Source: Halorubellus salinus (GTDB lineage: Archaea > Halobacteriota > Halobacteria > Halobacteriales > Natrialbaceae). From it: a stretch of DNA of 64,000 bases. Positions 1 through 7,840 of this stretch are shown piece after piece; positions within the stretch are counted from its first letter, which is position 1; each line of letters begins with the position of its first letter. The position numbers and the translations under genes are program-made. The DNA lies in NCBI RefSeq assembly GCF_020567525.1, contig NZ_JAJCVI010000004.1, forward strand, positions 62,001-126,000. Direction: 5' to 3'. Below the pieces are notes generated by a model. It was not told where the DNA came from. It saw only the letters and a program-made list of their open reading frames with translations, and did not search any database.

Positions 1-252
1 CTCGCCGAAGAGCGCGGGCTCGACGAGACCGTCGTCGAGCGCGCCGCGGCGTACGCTCGCGAGGACCGCGAACGCGACGCGGGTGCGGGGGAACTCGCCG
101 CGAGCGGTCGGAACGAGGCCGCGAAGCTCGAACGGTTCCTCGTGGACTTCGCAACCGCCGACGACGACTACGGGATCGTCTACCAGCGACTCGTCGACCA
201 CGTCGAGCGCCGCGACCACCGCGCCAGCGACGTCGACGGACTCTTCGACTGA
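1..252 (+). CDS. C-terminal fragment of unidentified protein (cut by window edge)
   Basis: Frame 1 is open from the first base to a TGA at 250-252 and gives 83 residues that end in VDGLFD. The composition is strongly acidic and Ala-rich, as expected for a soluble haloarchaeal protein. The tail looks helical (KLERFLVDFATADDDYGIVYQRLVDHVERRD). The start and any N-terminal domain lie outside the window, so I assign no function. It converges on the minus-strand gene that ends at 293. Confidence 0.6.
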   Translation, partial: LAEERGLDETVVERAAAYAREDRERDAGAGELAASGRNEAAKLERFLVDFATADDDYGIVYQRLVDHVERRDHRASDVDGLFD

Positions 253-292
253 CAGCGGCCGCTCGCTCGGCTACGACCGTTCGTTCGCGTGG

Positions 293-718
293 TCACTCGC
301 CGCCGGCGCGACGCTTCCAGTCGCGTTCCTGCGTTCGCTCCTTCACGTGCCGTTGGCCGTCGGCGACCTCGTCGCTGGCGCGTTCGCCGAACGCGACGAT
401 GTCGTCGAGGAACTCGTCCTGGTACGTCTCGAGGATGTCGTACGACCAGCGACCCTGGTCGTCGGGGTGCGCGCTCTCGATGACGCCGCGGGGCAGGAAG
501 TCGTCGCGGATGGCGTTCGCGAGGTCGTCGTGCCCGGCCTCGCGGAGGCGGTGTTCGGCCTCGGCGAGGTGGTCCATGCCGCGGCCGGTCGCGTGGTGGA
601 ACGCGACCAGGTGGCCGTGCGCGCGGTGCAGGTGCTCGATACCGAGGTCTATCTCGTGGAGTGCGTCGATCTCGACCGACGACAGCCCAGAATCATGTGC
701 TTCGTTACCGGTGGACAT
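293..718 (-). CDS. Conserved haloarchaeal protein, His-rich helical
   Basis: This 141-residue acidic protein has a histidine-rich first half: HEIDLGIEHLHRAHGH, then FHHATGRGMDHLAEAEHRL at roughly residues 20-60. The regular spacing suggests a helical bundle. I recognise the pattern as a protein widespread in haloarchaea but know no established function. There is no signal peptide or membrane segment. The clustered His residues could bind metal, but this is only inference. The ATG at 716-718 is the only good start. The gene is divergent from the amphi-Trp protein at 826. Confidence 0.75.
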   Translation of the reverse strand: MSTGNEAHDSGLSSVEIDALHEIDLGIEHLHRAHGHLVAFHHATGRGMDHLAEAEHRLREAGHDDLANAIRDDFLPRGVIESAHPDDQGRWSYDILETYQDEFLDDIVAFGERASDEVADGQRHVKERTQERDWKRRAGGE

Positions 719-825
719 GTATATGGGTACGTGCTGCTCGGACTTAGCGTTCCGCCAGTTCCAGGGTCGCGACGAGAACTCTCACGGAACCAACACCTAT
801 ACCGCTGGCGTCCGTCGACCGGAGT

Positions 826-1293
826 ATGCCAGACGAGACCGTGCACACGTCCACGCGGATGGCGTCGCGAGAGGCGATCGGCGCGTACCTGCATCGCGTC
901 GCGAACGCGTTCGAGCGCGGCGACCCCGCGCCCGTCGACGACGGCGTCGCCGTCGACCTCCCCGCCGAGGCGGAGATGGAGGTCGACGTCGAACGAACCG
1001 GCGAGCGCCTCACGTACGAACTGGAGTTCGCGTGGCCCGAAGCCGACGGCGGCGTCGACACCGACGCGAGCGTCGACGACGGCGTCGACGAAGACGCCGG
1101 CGGCCCCGACAGCCAGGCGACGTTCGAGCTCTACGAGGACCGTGCGAGCGAATGGCGATGGCGGCTCCGTCACGACAACGGGAACATCATCGCCGACAGC
1201 GGCGAAGGCTACGGGAAGAAGGCAAACGCCCGGAACGGCATCCAGAGCGTCCAGCGCAACGCCGCCGGCGCCGACGTCGACGAACAGGACTGA
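826..1293 (+). CDS. amphi-Trp / HVO_2922 (DUF1508) family protein
   Basis: The 155-residue protein has two parts. Residues about 8-65 resemble the short amphi-Trp domain of haloarchaea. Residues about 97-147 match the YegP/DUF1508-like HVO_2922 fold, with WRWRLRHDNGNIIADSGEGY followed by a KKANARNGIQSV helix. An acidic linker of about 30 residues separates them. DUF1508 proteins are small beta-rich proteins of unknown role that are often induced by stress. The ATG at 826 follows AT-richer sequence. The assignment rests on motif recognition; molecular function is unknown. Confidence 0.8.
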   Translation: MPDETVHTSTRMASREAIGAYLHRVANAFERGDPAPVDDGVAVDLPAEAEMEVDVERTGERLTYELEFAWPEADGGVDTDASVDDGVDEDAGGPDSQATFELYEDRASEWRWRLRHDNGNIIADSGEGYGKKANARNGIQSVQRNAAGADVDEQD

Positions 1294-1341
1294 GCGACGA
1301 GAACCGGAACCGTCGACGAGCGTGCCGGTTCTCCCGAACGC

Positions 1342-2094
1342 TCAGGCGTCTGGGAACGTGGCAGAGTTGTCCATCGGCTCGTAGCCGAGGACCGCCTTCG
1401 CGTTCTCCAGGCTGTAGTACTTCCGGTCGTTGTCGCTGATGCCGTACACGATCTCGTAGTCGTAGTCGGCTTCGATGCAGCGCTGGAAGAGGTGCCCGCA
1501 GTCGCGGTAGGAGAGCCACATCGCCTGCCCGCGCTCGTAGTCCTTCGGCGGGTGTTCCTCGGTGAGGTTCCCGATGCGGACGGAGACGAAGCTCAGGTCG
1601 TGTTCGTCGTGGTAGTATCGACCGAGGAGTTCGCCGGTCGCCTTCGAGACGCCGTAGAGGTTCCCGGGGCGCGGAAGTTCGCTCCCGTCGAGCAGGAAGT
1701 CGTCGTGCTCGCGGTAGAGGTCGGGCTTGCGTTCGGTCTCGAAGTGCTTGACGGCGTGGTTCGAGGACGCGAACGCGACCTTCTCGACGCCCTCGTCGAC
1801 CGCGGCCTGCAGGACGGTGTGCGTGCCGTCGATGTTGTTCGAGAGGACGCTCGACCACGGCGCGGTCTTCCGTGGGTCGCCCGCGAGGTGAACGACCGCA
1901 CCGCAGCCCGCGACGGCGTCGCGGACCGCGTCCTCGTCCGTGATGTCCGCGACGACGAACTCGCCGGGGTAGTCGTCGGGGTCCGTCGGCGGGTCGCGGT
2001 CGAGCAGGCGCCAGTCGTACTCGTCGCCGGCCCAGTCCAGGAGCGCGGTGCCGACGTGCCCGCGAGCGCCGGTGAGGAGGACGGGGTCGTCCAT
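1342..2094 (-). CDS. azf: Glucose-6-phosphate dehydrogenase, NAD+-dependent (Azf, SDR family)
   Basis: This 250-residue extended SDR-type protein closely resembles haloarchaeal Azf. Azf oxidises glucose-6-phosphate with NAD+ at the start of the haloarchaeal oxidative pentose phosphate pathway, and is unrelated to bacterial Zwf. The Rossmann motif TGARGHVG lies at residues 8-15, FASSNH at 108-113, and the catalytic pair YGVSK gives Tyr147 and Lys151. The later blocks YDYEIVYGISDNDRKYYS and the NSA tail are typical of the family. The reading frame extends upstream, but the ATG at 2092-2094 (MDDPVLLTG) is the family start. It is divergent from the MptD-like gene at 2189. Confidence 0.93.
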   Translation of the reverse strand: MDDPVLLTGARGHVGTALLDWAGDEYDWRLLDRDPPTDPDDYPGEFVVADITDEDAVRDAVAGCGAVVHLAGDPRKTAPWSSVLSNNIDGTHTVLQAAVDEGVEKVAFASSNHAVKHFETERKPDLYREHDDFLLDGSELPRPGNLYGVSKATGELLGRYYHDEHDLSFVSVRIGNLTEEHPPKDYERGQAMWLSYRDCGHLFQRCIEADYDYEIVYGISDNDRKYYSLENAKAVLGYEPMDNSATFPDA

Positions 2095-2188
2095 TCGTGT
2101 GAGCGCAGGCGCGGCGGCGACAAGAAGCGTCCGGTTCCGTTCGACCGCGACCCGAACGGGTTTCCGAATCCGGGCCGACCGTCCGCGT

Positions 2189-2602
2189 ATGACTGCCGAC
2201 GACGAGAGACCGGCCGACGTATCCGACGACGAGACATCGCCGAGCGATGCGGCACCGCCGACGACCGGCGAGGCGGCGACGTTCGAGGCGGGCATCAAGT
2301 TCGGGTCGCTCTATCATCAGTTCGCGGGGACGCCGGTGTCGCCGGCGAGCGCGGATAGCCTCGCTCGAGCGATGGAGGAGGCCATCGAGAACCAGCCCCA
2401 TTGCGAGGACGTCCAGGTCGCGATCCGCGGCGACGCGCTCACGGCCGCCATCGACGACGCGGGCGCGGACTACGTCGAACTCACGGGGTCGCTCGTGGAC
2501 GTCTCGATGCGCATCGAGTACGAGGACGTGACGGTGTACACGAGCATGGCGATGCAGGACGGCTACCCGCTGATGCAGGTGGACTCGGTCGAACGCGACT
2601 GA
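2189..2602 (+). CDS. mptD: Archaeal dihydroneopterin aldolase family (MptD)
   Basis: The 137-residue protein has an acidic disordered N-terminus of about 28 residues. It is followed by the MptD core: TFEAGIKFGSLYHQF (residues 31-45), a GTPVSP turn, and the C-terminal block DYPLMQV-like (GYPLMQVDSVE). MptD cleaves 7,8-dihydroneopterin to 6-hydroxymethyl-7,8-dihydropterin. Haloarchaea lack methanopterin, so the product probably feeds folate synthesis; that pathway placement is inference. The ATG at 2189 gives the family length. A 37-bp tandem repeat starts shortly after the stop. Confidence 0.85.
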   Translation: MTADDERPADVSDDETSPSDAAPPTTGEAATFEAGIKFGSLYHQFAGTPVSPASADSLARAMEEAIENQPHCEDVQVAIRGDALTAAIDDAGADYVELTGSLVDVSMRIEYEDVTVYTSMAMQDGYPLMQVDSVERD

Positions 2603-2648
2603 CCAGCGGACGCGAGCGCCGAGGAGCCGGGTCGCGCCTCGGGAGTCG

Positions 2649-2730
2649 GTCGTCGCGGCGCGGGACCGCACCTCGTCCGGAACCCGTCGTCGCGGCGCGG
2701 GACCGTACCTCGTCCGGGGTCGGTCGTCGC
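2649..2730. repeat. 37-bp period tandem repeat, about 2.2 copies
   Basis: GTCGTCGCGGCGCGGGACCG begins at 2649 and 2686, with one C/T change soon after it. A truncated third GTCGTCGC begins at 2723. The repeats fill most of the gap between the mptD stop and the TATA region of the DUF5790 gene. Confidence 0.8.
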
Positions 2731-2834
2731 TGTCGGTCCACGACTCGGATTCGGCGTCGAGGGGCGCTCTCGAAGCCGATTTCACTTTCACTTTCAGGCG
2801 GGTATTTAACCTCCTCGCGGGCGTCGGTCGTGGC

Positions 2835-3248
2835 ATGAGTCAGACCAGTCTCGACGACGACGAGCTGTTCGGCGAGATGGCGTCGGAGATGCGCGAGGAC
2901 GTCGAGGACGCGCTGGAGAAGGCACGCGAGAACCTCCCGGAGGCGGACGACGTCTGGGAGACGGACGCGGACAACGTCCTCGGCGTCCTGAACGGGCTGC
3001 GGTCGGCGCTCGACGTCGGCGACGCCGAGGACCACCTGCGGGACGCGAAGAAGGCGTTCGTGATGGGGAAGCGCGCGGACGCGTTCGAGGACGCCGAGGA
3101 CCTCGAGGAGGCCATCGAGACCGTCGAGGACCTCGTCGGGACGATCGAGGACGCGCACGACCAGGTCGGTGACCTCGCGTCGACCGTGCCGGAGCTCCGC
3201 AGTACGCTCGAGGACGCACACGCCGACGAGGACGAGGACGACGAGTAG
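2835..3248 (+). CDS. DUF5790 family haloarchaeal protein
   Basis: This 137-residue, very acidic, almost entirely helical protein starts MSQTSLDDDELFGEMASEMREDVE and ends in an Asp/Glu run. It matches the haloarchaea-specific DUF5790 family in length and in the blocks ADNVLGVLNGLRSALD and DLASTVPELRSTLEDA. Heptad-like spacing in the second half suggests a coiled coil or helical hairpin. Its function is unknown. A TATA-like TATTTAA (about 2802-2808) lies close to 28 nt before the ATG, consistent with leaderless transcription. Confidence 0.85.
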   Translation: MSQTSLDDDELFGEMASEMREDVEDALEKARENLPEADDVWETDADNVLGVLNGLRSALDVGDAEDHLRDAKKAFVMGKRADAFEDAEDLEEAIETVEDLVGTIEDAHDQVGDLASTVPELRSTLEDAHADEDEDDE

Positions 3249-3293
3249 CGTCGCTGGTCGACTGGGCGGTCGCGTGACGGCGTCGGTGTGTTC

Positions 3294-4070
3294 TCAGTAC
3301 TCGTCTTCGAGCGACCGGAACGGCGCGTGGTCGACGGTGTTCGTGGTGACCGAGAGCGGGGCGACGCTGACGTCGCCGTCGGCGAGCGCTCGCCGGTCGG
3401 TGCCGACCGGGTCGGTCACCGCCTCGTCGCGGTCGGGGCGGAGTGGGTCGTAGAACGCGCTCGTGACGGCGTAGCCGTCGTCGCGTGCGTCGACGCGCAG
3501 CGAGTAGTCGTGGACGGGTTCGGTGAGCCGCAGGTGCGTGTCCGCGGTGGTCCTGGTGGGGACGTTCACGCTGAGGTACGCGTCGCTCTCCGTGAGTGCG
3601 CGTGGGTCGAGTGCGTCCACGAGGCGGCGGGTGACGGTCTGGGCGTCGTCGAACGCGCTCCGGTCGAAGTCGACGAGCCCGCCTTCGACGGGGTCGTACG
3701 CGGAGACGGCGATGCCGGCGTGGCCGAGGAACGCGGCTTCGGCGGCGGCACCGACGGTCCCCGAGCGCCCGACGTTGTCCGCGCCGACGTTCGGACCGTC
3801 GTTGCAGCCGGCGACGACGAAGTCCGGGTCGTCGACGACGTGCAGGCCGTACGCGACGCAGTCCGCGGGCGTGCCGGTGACGGCGTGCCCGCGGTCGTGC
3901 TCGTGCACCTGGAACTCGCGGGTGGCGCGGCGGCCGACGCCGCTCTGGTTCGCTGCGGGCGCGACGACGGTGACGTCGGCGACCTCGCTGAGGGCGTCGT
4001 GGAGGGCGGCGATGCCGGGCGCGTCGATGCCGTCGTCGTTGGTGAGGACGACGGTCGGGTCGGCGGCCAT
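3294..4070 (-). CDS. surE: 5'/3'-nucleotidase SurE
   Basis: The 258-residue SurE-family phosphatase hydrolyses nucleoside monophosphates with a divalent metal. LTNDDGI gives the paired metal ligands Asp12 and Asp13. The conserved ANQSG motif (Asn and Ser ligands) and the AGCNDGPNVG block (Asn ligand and phosphate pocket) are all present. Length is normal. It lies downstream of, and in the same direction as, the zinc-ribbon regulator at 4136-5029, with a 65-bp gap containing a hairpin. Separate transcription is therefore possible. Confidence 0.95.
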   Translation of the reverse strand: MAADPTVVLTNDDGIDAPGIAALHDALSEVADVTVVAPAANQSGVGRRATREFQVHEHDRGHAVTGTPADCVAYGLHVVDDPDFVVAGCNDGPNVGADNVGRSGTVGAAAEAAFLGHAGIAVSAYDPVEGGLVDFDRSAFDDAQTVTRRLVDALDPRALTESDAYLSVNVPTRTTADTHLRLTEPVHDYSLRVDARDDGYAVTSAFYDPLRPDRDEAVTDPVGTDRRALADGDVSVAPLSVTTNTVDHAPFRSLEDEY

Positions 4071-4103
4071 GGTCGCGAGTAGTCAGCGAACGTTCCAGAA
4101 GGT

Positions 4104-4121
4104 GTCGGTCCATCGACCGAC
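4104..4121 (-). terminator. Hairpin between regulator and surE
   Basis: A perfect 7-bp stem, GTCGGTC (4104-4110) with GACCGAC (4115-4121), encloses a CATC loop 15 nt past the stop of the minus-strand regulator. It is a candidate terminator or processing site. No U-tract is evident, so function is uncertain. Confidence 0.45.
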
Positions 4122-4135
4122 GAGCGGTTGGTCGG

Positions 4136-5029
4136 TCAGTTCGCCGCGTGGGTCACGTCGAGGGTGGCGGTGACGGCGACGGTCGTGTCGGCGTCGAGCG
4201 ACACGGTGGCTTCGAGCGGGCTGTCTCCGGTTCGGTCGACGTGTGCGTCGCCGACGAGCTGGGGGATACACCAGTACGGTCGGTCGACGAGGTCGACGCC
4301 GCGGTCGACGGCGAGCGCGAGCGTTCGCGGGTCGGCGAGGAGGGCGCAGCCGACGGGGAGCGTGAGGTGGTTCCCGCACGTCTCGCAGTCCGCGACCGCG
4401 TGGATGGCGTGCCCGTCGCCGCGCGTGTCGGTCTGGTTCGCGGTCGCGTCGTCGACGGTCGCGAGCGCCGTCTGCATGCGGCCGGCGCATTCGGGGCAGA
4501 CGCCGTCGACGGCGAGCGCGAAGTGCGAGCGGACGCGGTCGTCGAACGCGGCGAGGAGCGCGTCGACGCCGCCGTCGTCGAGGTGTGCGCCTGCGGCGCC
4601 GGGTGGGAACGGGTAGCGCGTGAGGACGCGCTCGCAGTCGTGGCACGCGACGGCGAGCCAGGCGTCGCCGTAGCTCGCGTGCAACGCGGCGGTCCGGCAG
4701 TGCGCGCACTCGCCCGGGACTGGCGTCGGGCCGAACGCGGGCTGGTCGGTGTACGTGCCGGCGGCGAGCGCGGCCGCCGCCTTCCATCCTGGGTAGCGAA
4801 GGCGATAGCCGTCGCCGGTCTTCGCGACGAACGCGCCGACGAGCGCGTCGAGGTGGTACGCGAACTGCGCGGAGACGTCGACGCCAGCGCGCTCGCGTAG
4901 GGTCGCGAACGACGTCGGGTACGGCGTCTCGGGGTCGGCGTGCGCGTCGAGGAGCGCGCGGAGGATGGCGACGCGGTGCTCGTTCCCGGCGAGCGCGAAC
5001 GCGTCCGCCGCTGCGTCGTCTCCACTCAC
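4136..5029 (-). CDS. Winged-helix regulator with zinc ribbons (haloarchaeal ArsR-like)
   Basis: The 297-residue protein carries an N-terminal winged helix. Residues 8-30 (FALAGNEHRVAILRALLDA) and 37-68 (SFATLRERAGVDVSAQFAYHLDALV) form an ArsR-type reader head. After it come Cys pairs typical of zinc ribbons: Cys108/Cys111 with Cys129/Cys132, then a CPEC pair near residue 177 and a CETC pair near 215. The C-terminal 60 residues are beta-rich. It belongs to the haloarchaeal HTH plus zinc-domain regulators; its ligand is unknown. Divergence from the MFS exporter at 5132 and the position upstream of surE suggest one of these as target. Confidence 0.8.
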   Translation of the reverse strand: MSGDDAAADAFALAGNEHRVAILRALLDAHADPETPYPTSFATLRERAGVDVSAQFAYHLDALVGAFVAKTGDGYRLRYPGWKAAAALAAGTYTDQPAFGPTPVPGECAHCRTAALHASYGDAWLAVACHDCERVLTRYPFPPGAAGAHLDDGGVDALLAAFDDRVRSHFALAVDGVCPECAGRMQTALATVDDATANQTDTRGDGHAIHAVADCETCGNHLTLPVGCALLADPRTLALAVDRGVDLVDRPYWCIPQLVGDAHVDRTGDSPLEATVSLDADTTVAVTATLDVTHAAN

Positions 5030-5131
5030 ATCCGTACTCGCGCCGCCAGGCCCAAATCGGTTCGTGTCGAAATAACTACTAAAACGCGGGGTAGATTACG
5101 GTTACAACGCACCAGCCCGTGTCTCGTCTCG

Positions 5132-6370
5132 ATGCGAACGCCGTCCCTGCCGTCGCGGCCACCCACGCTCGTCGCGAAGTACTATCTCTATCAGGCGACG
5201 ATGACGTTCGGGTTCTTCTCGCCCATCTGGGTCGTGTTCCTGCTCTCGCGGGACCTCTCGTACACGCAGATCGCGCTCCTCGGGTCGCTCTCCGCGGGCA
5301 TCTCCGTCGTCGGCGAACTCCCGACGGGCTACGTCGGTGACCGCTGGGGGCGCCGCACGAGCCTCCTCCTCGGCGCCACGCTCCTCGCCGGCTCCGTGTA
5401 CGCGCTCGCGGTCGCCCAATCCTTCGCGGGATTCGTCGTCATCTACGCGCTCTGGGCGCTCGGCGGCGCGTTCCGCTCCGGGTCGGGCGACGCCTGGCTG
5501 TACGACGTCCTCGACGAACGCCTGGACGCCGACCGGTACACGACCGTCCGCGGCCGCGGCGGCGCCGTCAACATGACCGTCGGCGCCGCGTCCATGCTCG
5601 GCGCCGGCGCACTCTACGCGATCGACCCCGCCCTCCCGTTCTGGATCGCTGGAACGGTGAACGTCGCCGGCGTCGTCGTCCTCCTCACGATGCCGACCGT
5701 CGACCCGACACCGTCCGACGGCGACGACGGAGCCGGGGACGATGCCGACCTCGGTATCCGCGAAACAGCGAGCGTCCTCCGCACGGAACTGTTCGCGCCG
5801 CACGTTCGCTCGGTCGTGCTCGGCGTCGCGTTGTTCTTCGGCGCGACCATCACCGCGGACAGCTTCGTGCAACCGATCGCCGTCGACCACGTCGGCCTCT
5901 CACCGACCGCGCTCGGCCCGCTCTACACGGCGTTCTCGCTCGTCGCCGCCGTCGCGAGCTACAACGCCGACCGGCTCCAGTCCGCGCTCGGGCGACGGTC
6001 GGCACTCTGGGTCGTCCCCGTCGTCGTCGGTGCACTCCTCGTCCTCCCCGTGGTCCTCGCGCCGATCGTCGCACTCCCGGTGTTCTTCGTCCTGAAGGCC
6101 AGCAAGCAAGCGCTCCACCCCATCGCGAGCGGGTTCGTCAACGACAACGTCGACTCCGTCGGCCGTGCGACCGTCCTGTCCGCGGCGTCGATGTGCTACG
6201 CAGCCGTCAGATTCGTGCTCAAGCCGCTCGGCGGTCTGGTCGCGGACGCCTTCGGTCCGCTCTCGGCGTTCGCCACCATCGGTGCGTTCCTCGCCGCTAC
6301 CGTCCTCGTCACGCGCGGTCTCGCCGCTCTCACCGAGACGACCGAGGCAGACGCCCCGGTTCGCGCCTGA
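5132..6370 (+). CDS. MFS transporter
   Basis: This 412-residue membrane protein has about 11-12 hydrophobic segments arranged as two halves around a central acidic loop (DPTPSDGDDGAGDDADLG, near residues 190-208). The signature between TM2 and TM3, GYVGDRWGRRTSLL, is the MFS G-x-x-x-D-R-x-G-R-R motif. Family members export drugs or metabolites or import sugars; the substrate cannot be read here. The frame is open upstream, but the ATG at 5132 gives a start right before TM1. The gene is divergent from the winged-helix regulator, a common exporter-repressor arrangement. Confidence 0.88.
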   Translation: MRTPSLPSRPPTLVAKYYLYQATMTFGFFSPIWVVFLLSRDLSYTQIALLGSLSAGISVVGELPTGYVGDRWGRRTSLLLGATLLAGSVYALAVAQSFAGFVVIYALWALGGAFRSGSGDAWLYDVLDERLDADRYTTVRGRGGAVNMTVGAASMLGAGALYAIDPALPFWIAGTVNVAGVVVLLTMPTVDPTPSDGDDGAGDDADLGIRETASVLRTELFAPHVRSVVLGVALFFGATITADSFVQPIAVDHVGLSPTALGPLYTAFSLVAAVASYNADRLQSALGRRSALWVVPVVVGALLVLPVVLAPIVALPVFFVLKASKQALHPIASGFVNDNVDSVGRATVLSAASMCYAAVRFVLKPLGGLVADAFGPLSAFATIGAFLAATVLVTRGLAALTETTEADAPVRA

Positions 6371-6382
6371 GCGGTCGACCGG

Positions 6383-7117
6383 TCAGTCGCTCGTCCGGTC
6401 GGCGAGCGCGTCGAGGACGCAAGCGAGCGCGTCCGCTGCGTCGTCGAGCATCGCCTCGCCCGTCGCGGCGTCACCGTCGCGCGGGTCGCCGACGACGCCG
6501 TTCGCGCTGAACGCGTCGGTGTCGTGCGCGACGTTCACGCCCGCGACCCAGTCGCCCCACCGGTCGCTCGCGCCCGCCGCGGCCTGCTCGACGCGGTCCT
6601 CTCGCACGAGGTGTGGGGCGACGTGCCGGAGGAGCGCCGTCTCGCGCCCGCCGCCGTGCCCCATCGGAACGTCGACGTCCACGACGTCGAACCACGTGAA
6701 CGCCGCAGCTGCGGCGGTACCGTCCCGCGTCAGACGTGCGGTCACCTCCCGCAACGCGTCGACGTTCCCGCCGTGCCCGTTCACGAACACGACCACGTCC
6801 ACGCCGTGACTCGCGAGGCTCTCCGCGGTCTCGCGGACGTACGCCCGGAACGTGTCCGGCGACACCCATAGCGTCCCCGCGAACGCCCGATGCTCCTCCG
6901 CGACACCCACGGGGATCGTCGGCGCAAGCGCAACGGTCGCGTCGTCGTCCTCGCGCTCGTACGCCTCGACGCCCGCCTCCGCGACCGCCTCCGCCGCCAT
7001 GGCGTCCGTCCCCAGGGGCGCGTGCGGGCCGTGCTGCTCGGTGCTCCCGACCGGTACCACGCCGACCTCGGGGTCGGCGTCCCGCACGTCCGTCCACGTC
7101 GCATCCGCCAGGTCCAT
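6383..7117 (-). CDS. Creatininase-family amidohydrolase (ArfB-like deformylase candidate)
   Basis: The 244-residue protein belongs to the creatinine amidohydrolase family. The metal-binding run GSTEQHGPHAPLGTDA supplies Glu27, His29 and Asp38. NGHGGN at residues 113-118 adds a His, and GGRETALL an acidic ligand. In archaea the family includes ArfB, the formamide hydrolase acting after GTP cyclohydrolase III in riboflavin and F420 synthesis. That role fits but cannot be separated from other members by sequence reading. The ATG at 7115-7117 (MDLADATW) is preferred over an in-frame start 12 codons upstream. It converges on the MFS gene. Confidence 0.85.
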   Translation of the reverse strand: MDLADATWTDVRDADPEVGVVPVGSTEQHGPHAPLGTDAMAAEAVAEAGVEAYEREDDDATVALAPTIPVGVAEEHRAFAGTLWVSPDTFRAYVRETAESLASHGVDVVVFVNGHGGNVDALREVTARLTRDGTAAAAAFTWFDVVDVDVPMGHGGGRETALLRHVAPHLVREDRVEQAAAGASDRWGDWVAGVNVAHDTDAFSANGVVGDPRDGDAATGEAMLDDAADALACVLDALADRTSD

Positions 7118-7272
7118 ACCACGCACGTCGCCCCCTGGTCGCAAGAAACGCACGCCCCACGCACCCGGCCCCCCACCACCCTTCTCCGCGCCACCACCCT
7201 TCCCCGCGCCACTCCCGCCACCCTATTCGTTTCGGGCGTGGACATATGCAAACTCGACGCCAACGTCGAGAC

Positions 7273-7461
7273 ATGACGCGCACCGTCGAACGCGCCAGCA
7301 CGGACCCGGCAGGCGACCAGCCGACCCCGCTCTCCGGCGAACACGACGCCGACGCCGACGAGTACACCGTGTACCCGACGTGTGCCAGTGACGACGACCT
7401 CGTCACCACGTGGCTCACCGTCGACGCCGACGCCGTCGTCGACGCCACCGACTGGCGGTGA
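7273..7461 (+). CDS. DUF7511-type small haloarchaeal protein, copy 1
   Basis: This 62-residue acidic protein has a variable N-terminus and a conserved tail: YTVYPTCASDDDLVTTWLTV, then DATDWR at the C-terminus. The LVTTWLTV core fits the small haloarchaeal DUF7511 family, whose function is unknown. An in-frame ATG at 7246 would add nine basic residues; the ATG at 7273 gives the more typical acidic start. A paralogue follows on the same strand at 7559, so this is a local duplication. Confidence 0.7.
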   Translation: MTRTVERASTDPAGDQPTPLSGEHDADADEYTVYPTCASDDDLVTTWLTVDADAVVDATDWR

Positions 7462-7558
7462 CGGTACCGCCCACTGGCGTCCTGCGGTCCCAGCCACCTG
7501 GAACGACCTGTCGTTTATAATCTAACGCGCGGCCAACCGTCACACGAGGCGAGACTCC

Positions 7559-7813
7559 ATGGCCGCACCCACCTCCACGCCAGACCCCGGCACCGACGAC
7601 GACACCGACCCACTCGTCCAAGCACGCCGGTCACGCGACGACGCGGCCTCCGACCCGCCGACCACCGACGTCGAACTCGTCACGCTCGTCGACGACACCA
7701 CCGACGGCGAACGCCACACCGTCTGCCCCGCCGAGAGCGACGCCACCGACCTCGTCACCACGTGGCTCACCGTCGACGCCACCGTCGTCTGCGACCTCCA
7801 GGACTGGCGGTGA
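7559..7813 (+). CDS. DUF7511-type small haloarchaeal protein, copy 2
   Basis: The 84-residue acidic protein shares its C-terminal half with the protein encoded at 7273-7461: a cysteine after HTV, the block DLVTTWLTVDA, and a terminal DWR. The N-terminal 35 residues are Pro/Thr/Asp-rich and probably disordered. TTTATAAT at 7513-7520 is a good TATA box, about 40 nt before the ATG. The two copies probably differ in expression or partner; neither has a known role. Confidence 0.72.
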   Translation: MAAPTSTPDPGTDDDTDPLVQARRSRDDAASDPPTTDVELVTLVDDTTDGERHTVCPAESDATDLVTTWLTVDATVVCDLQDWR

Positions 7814-7840
7814 CGACCGCGGCGACGCGGACCGTCGGCG

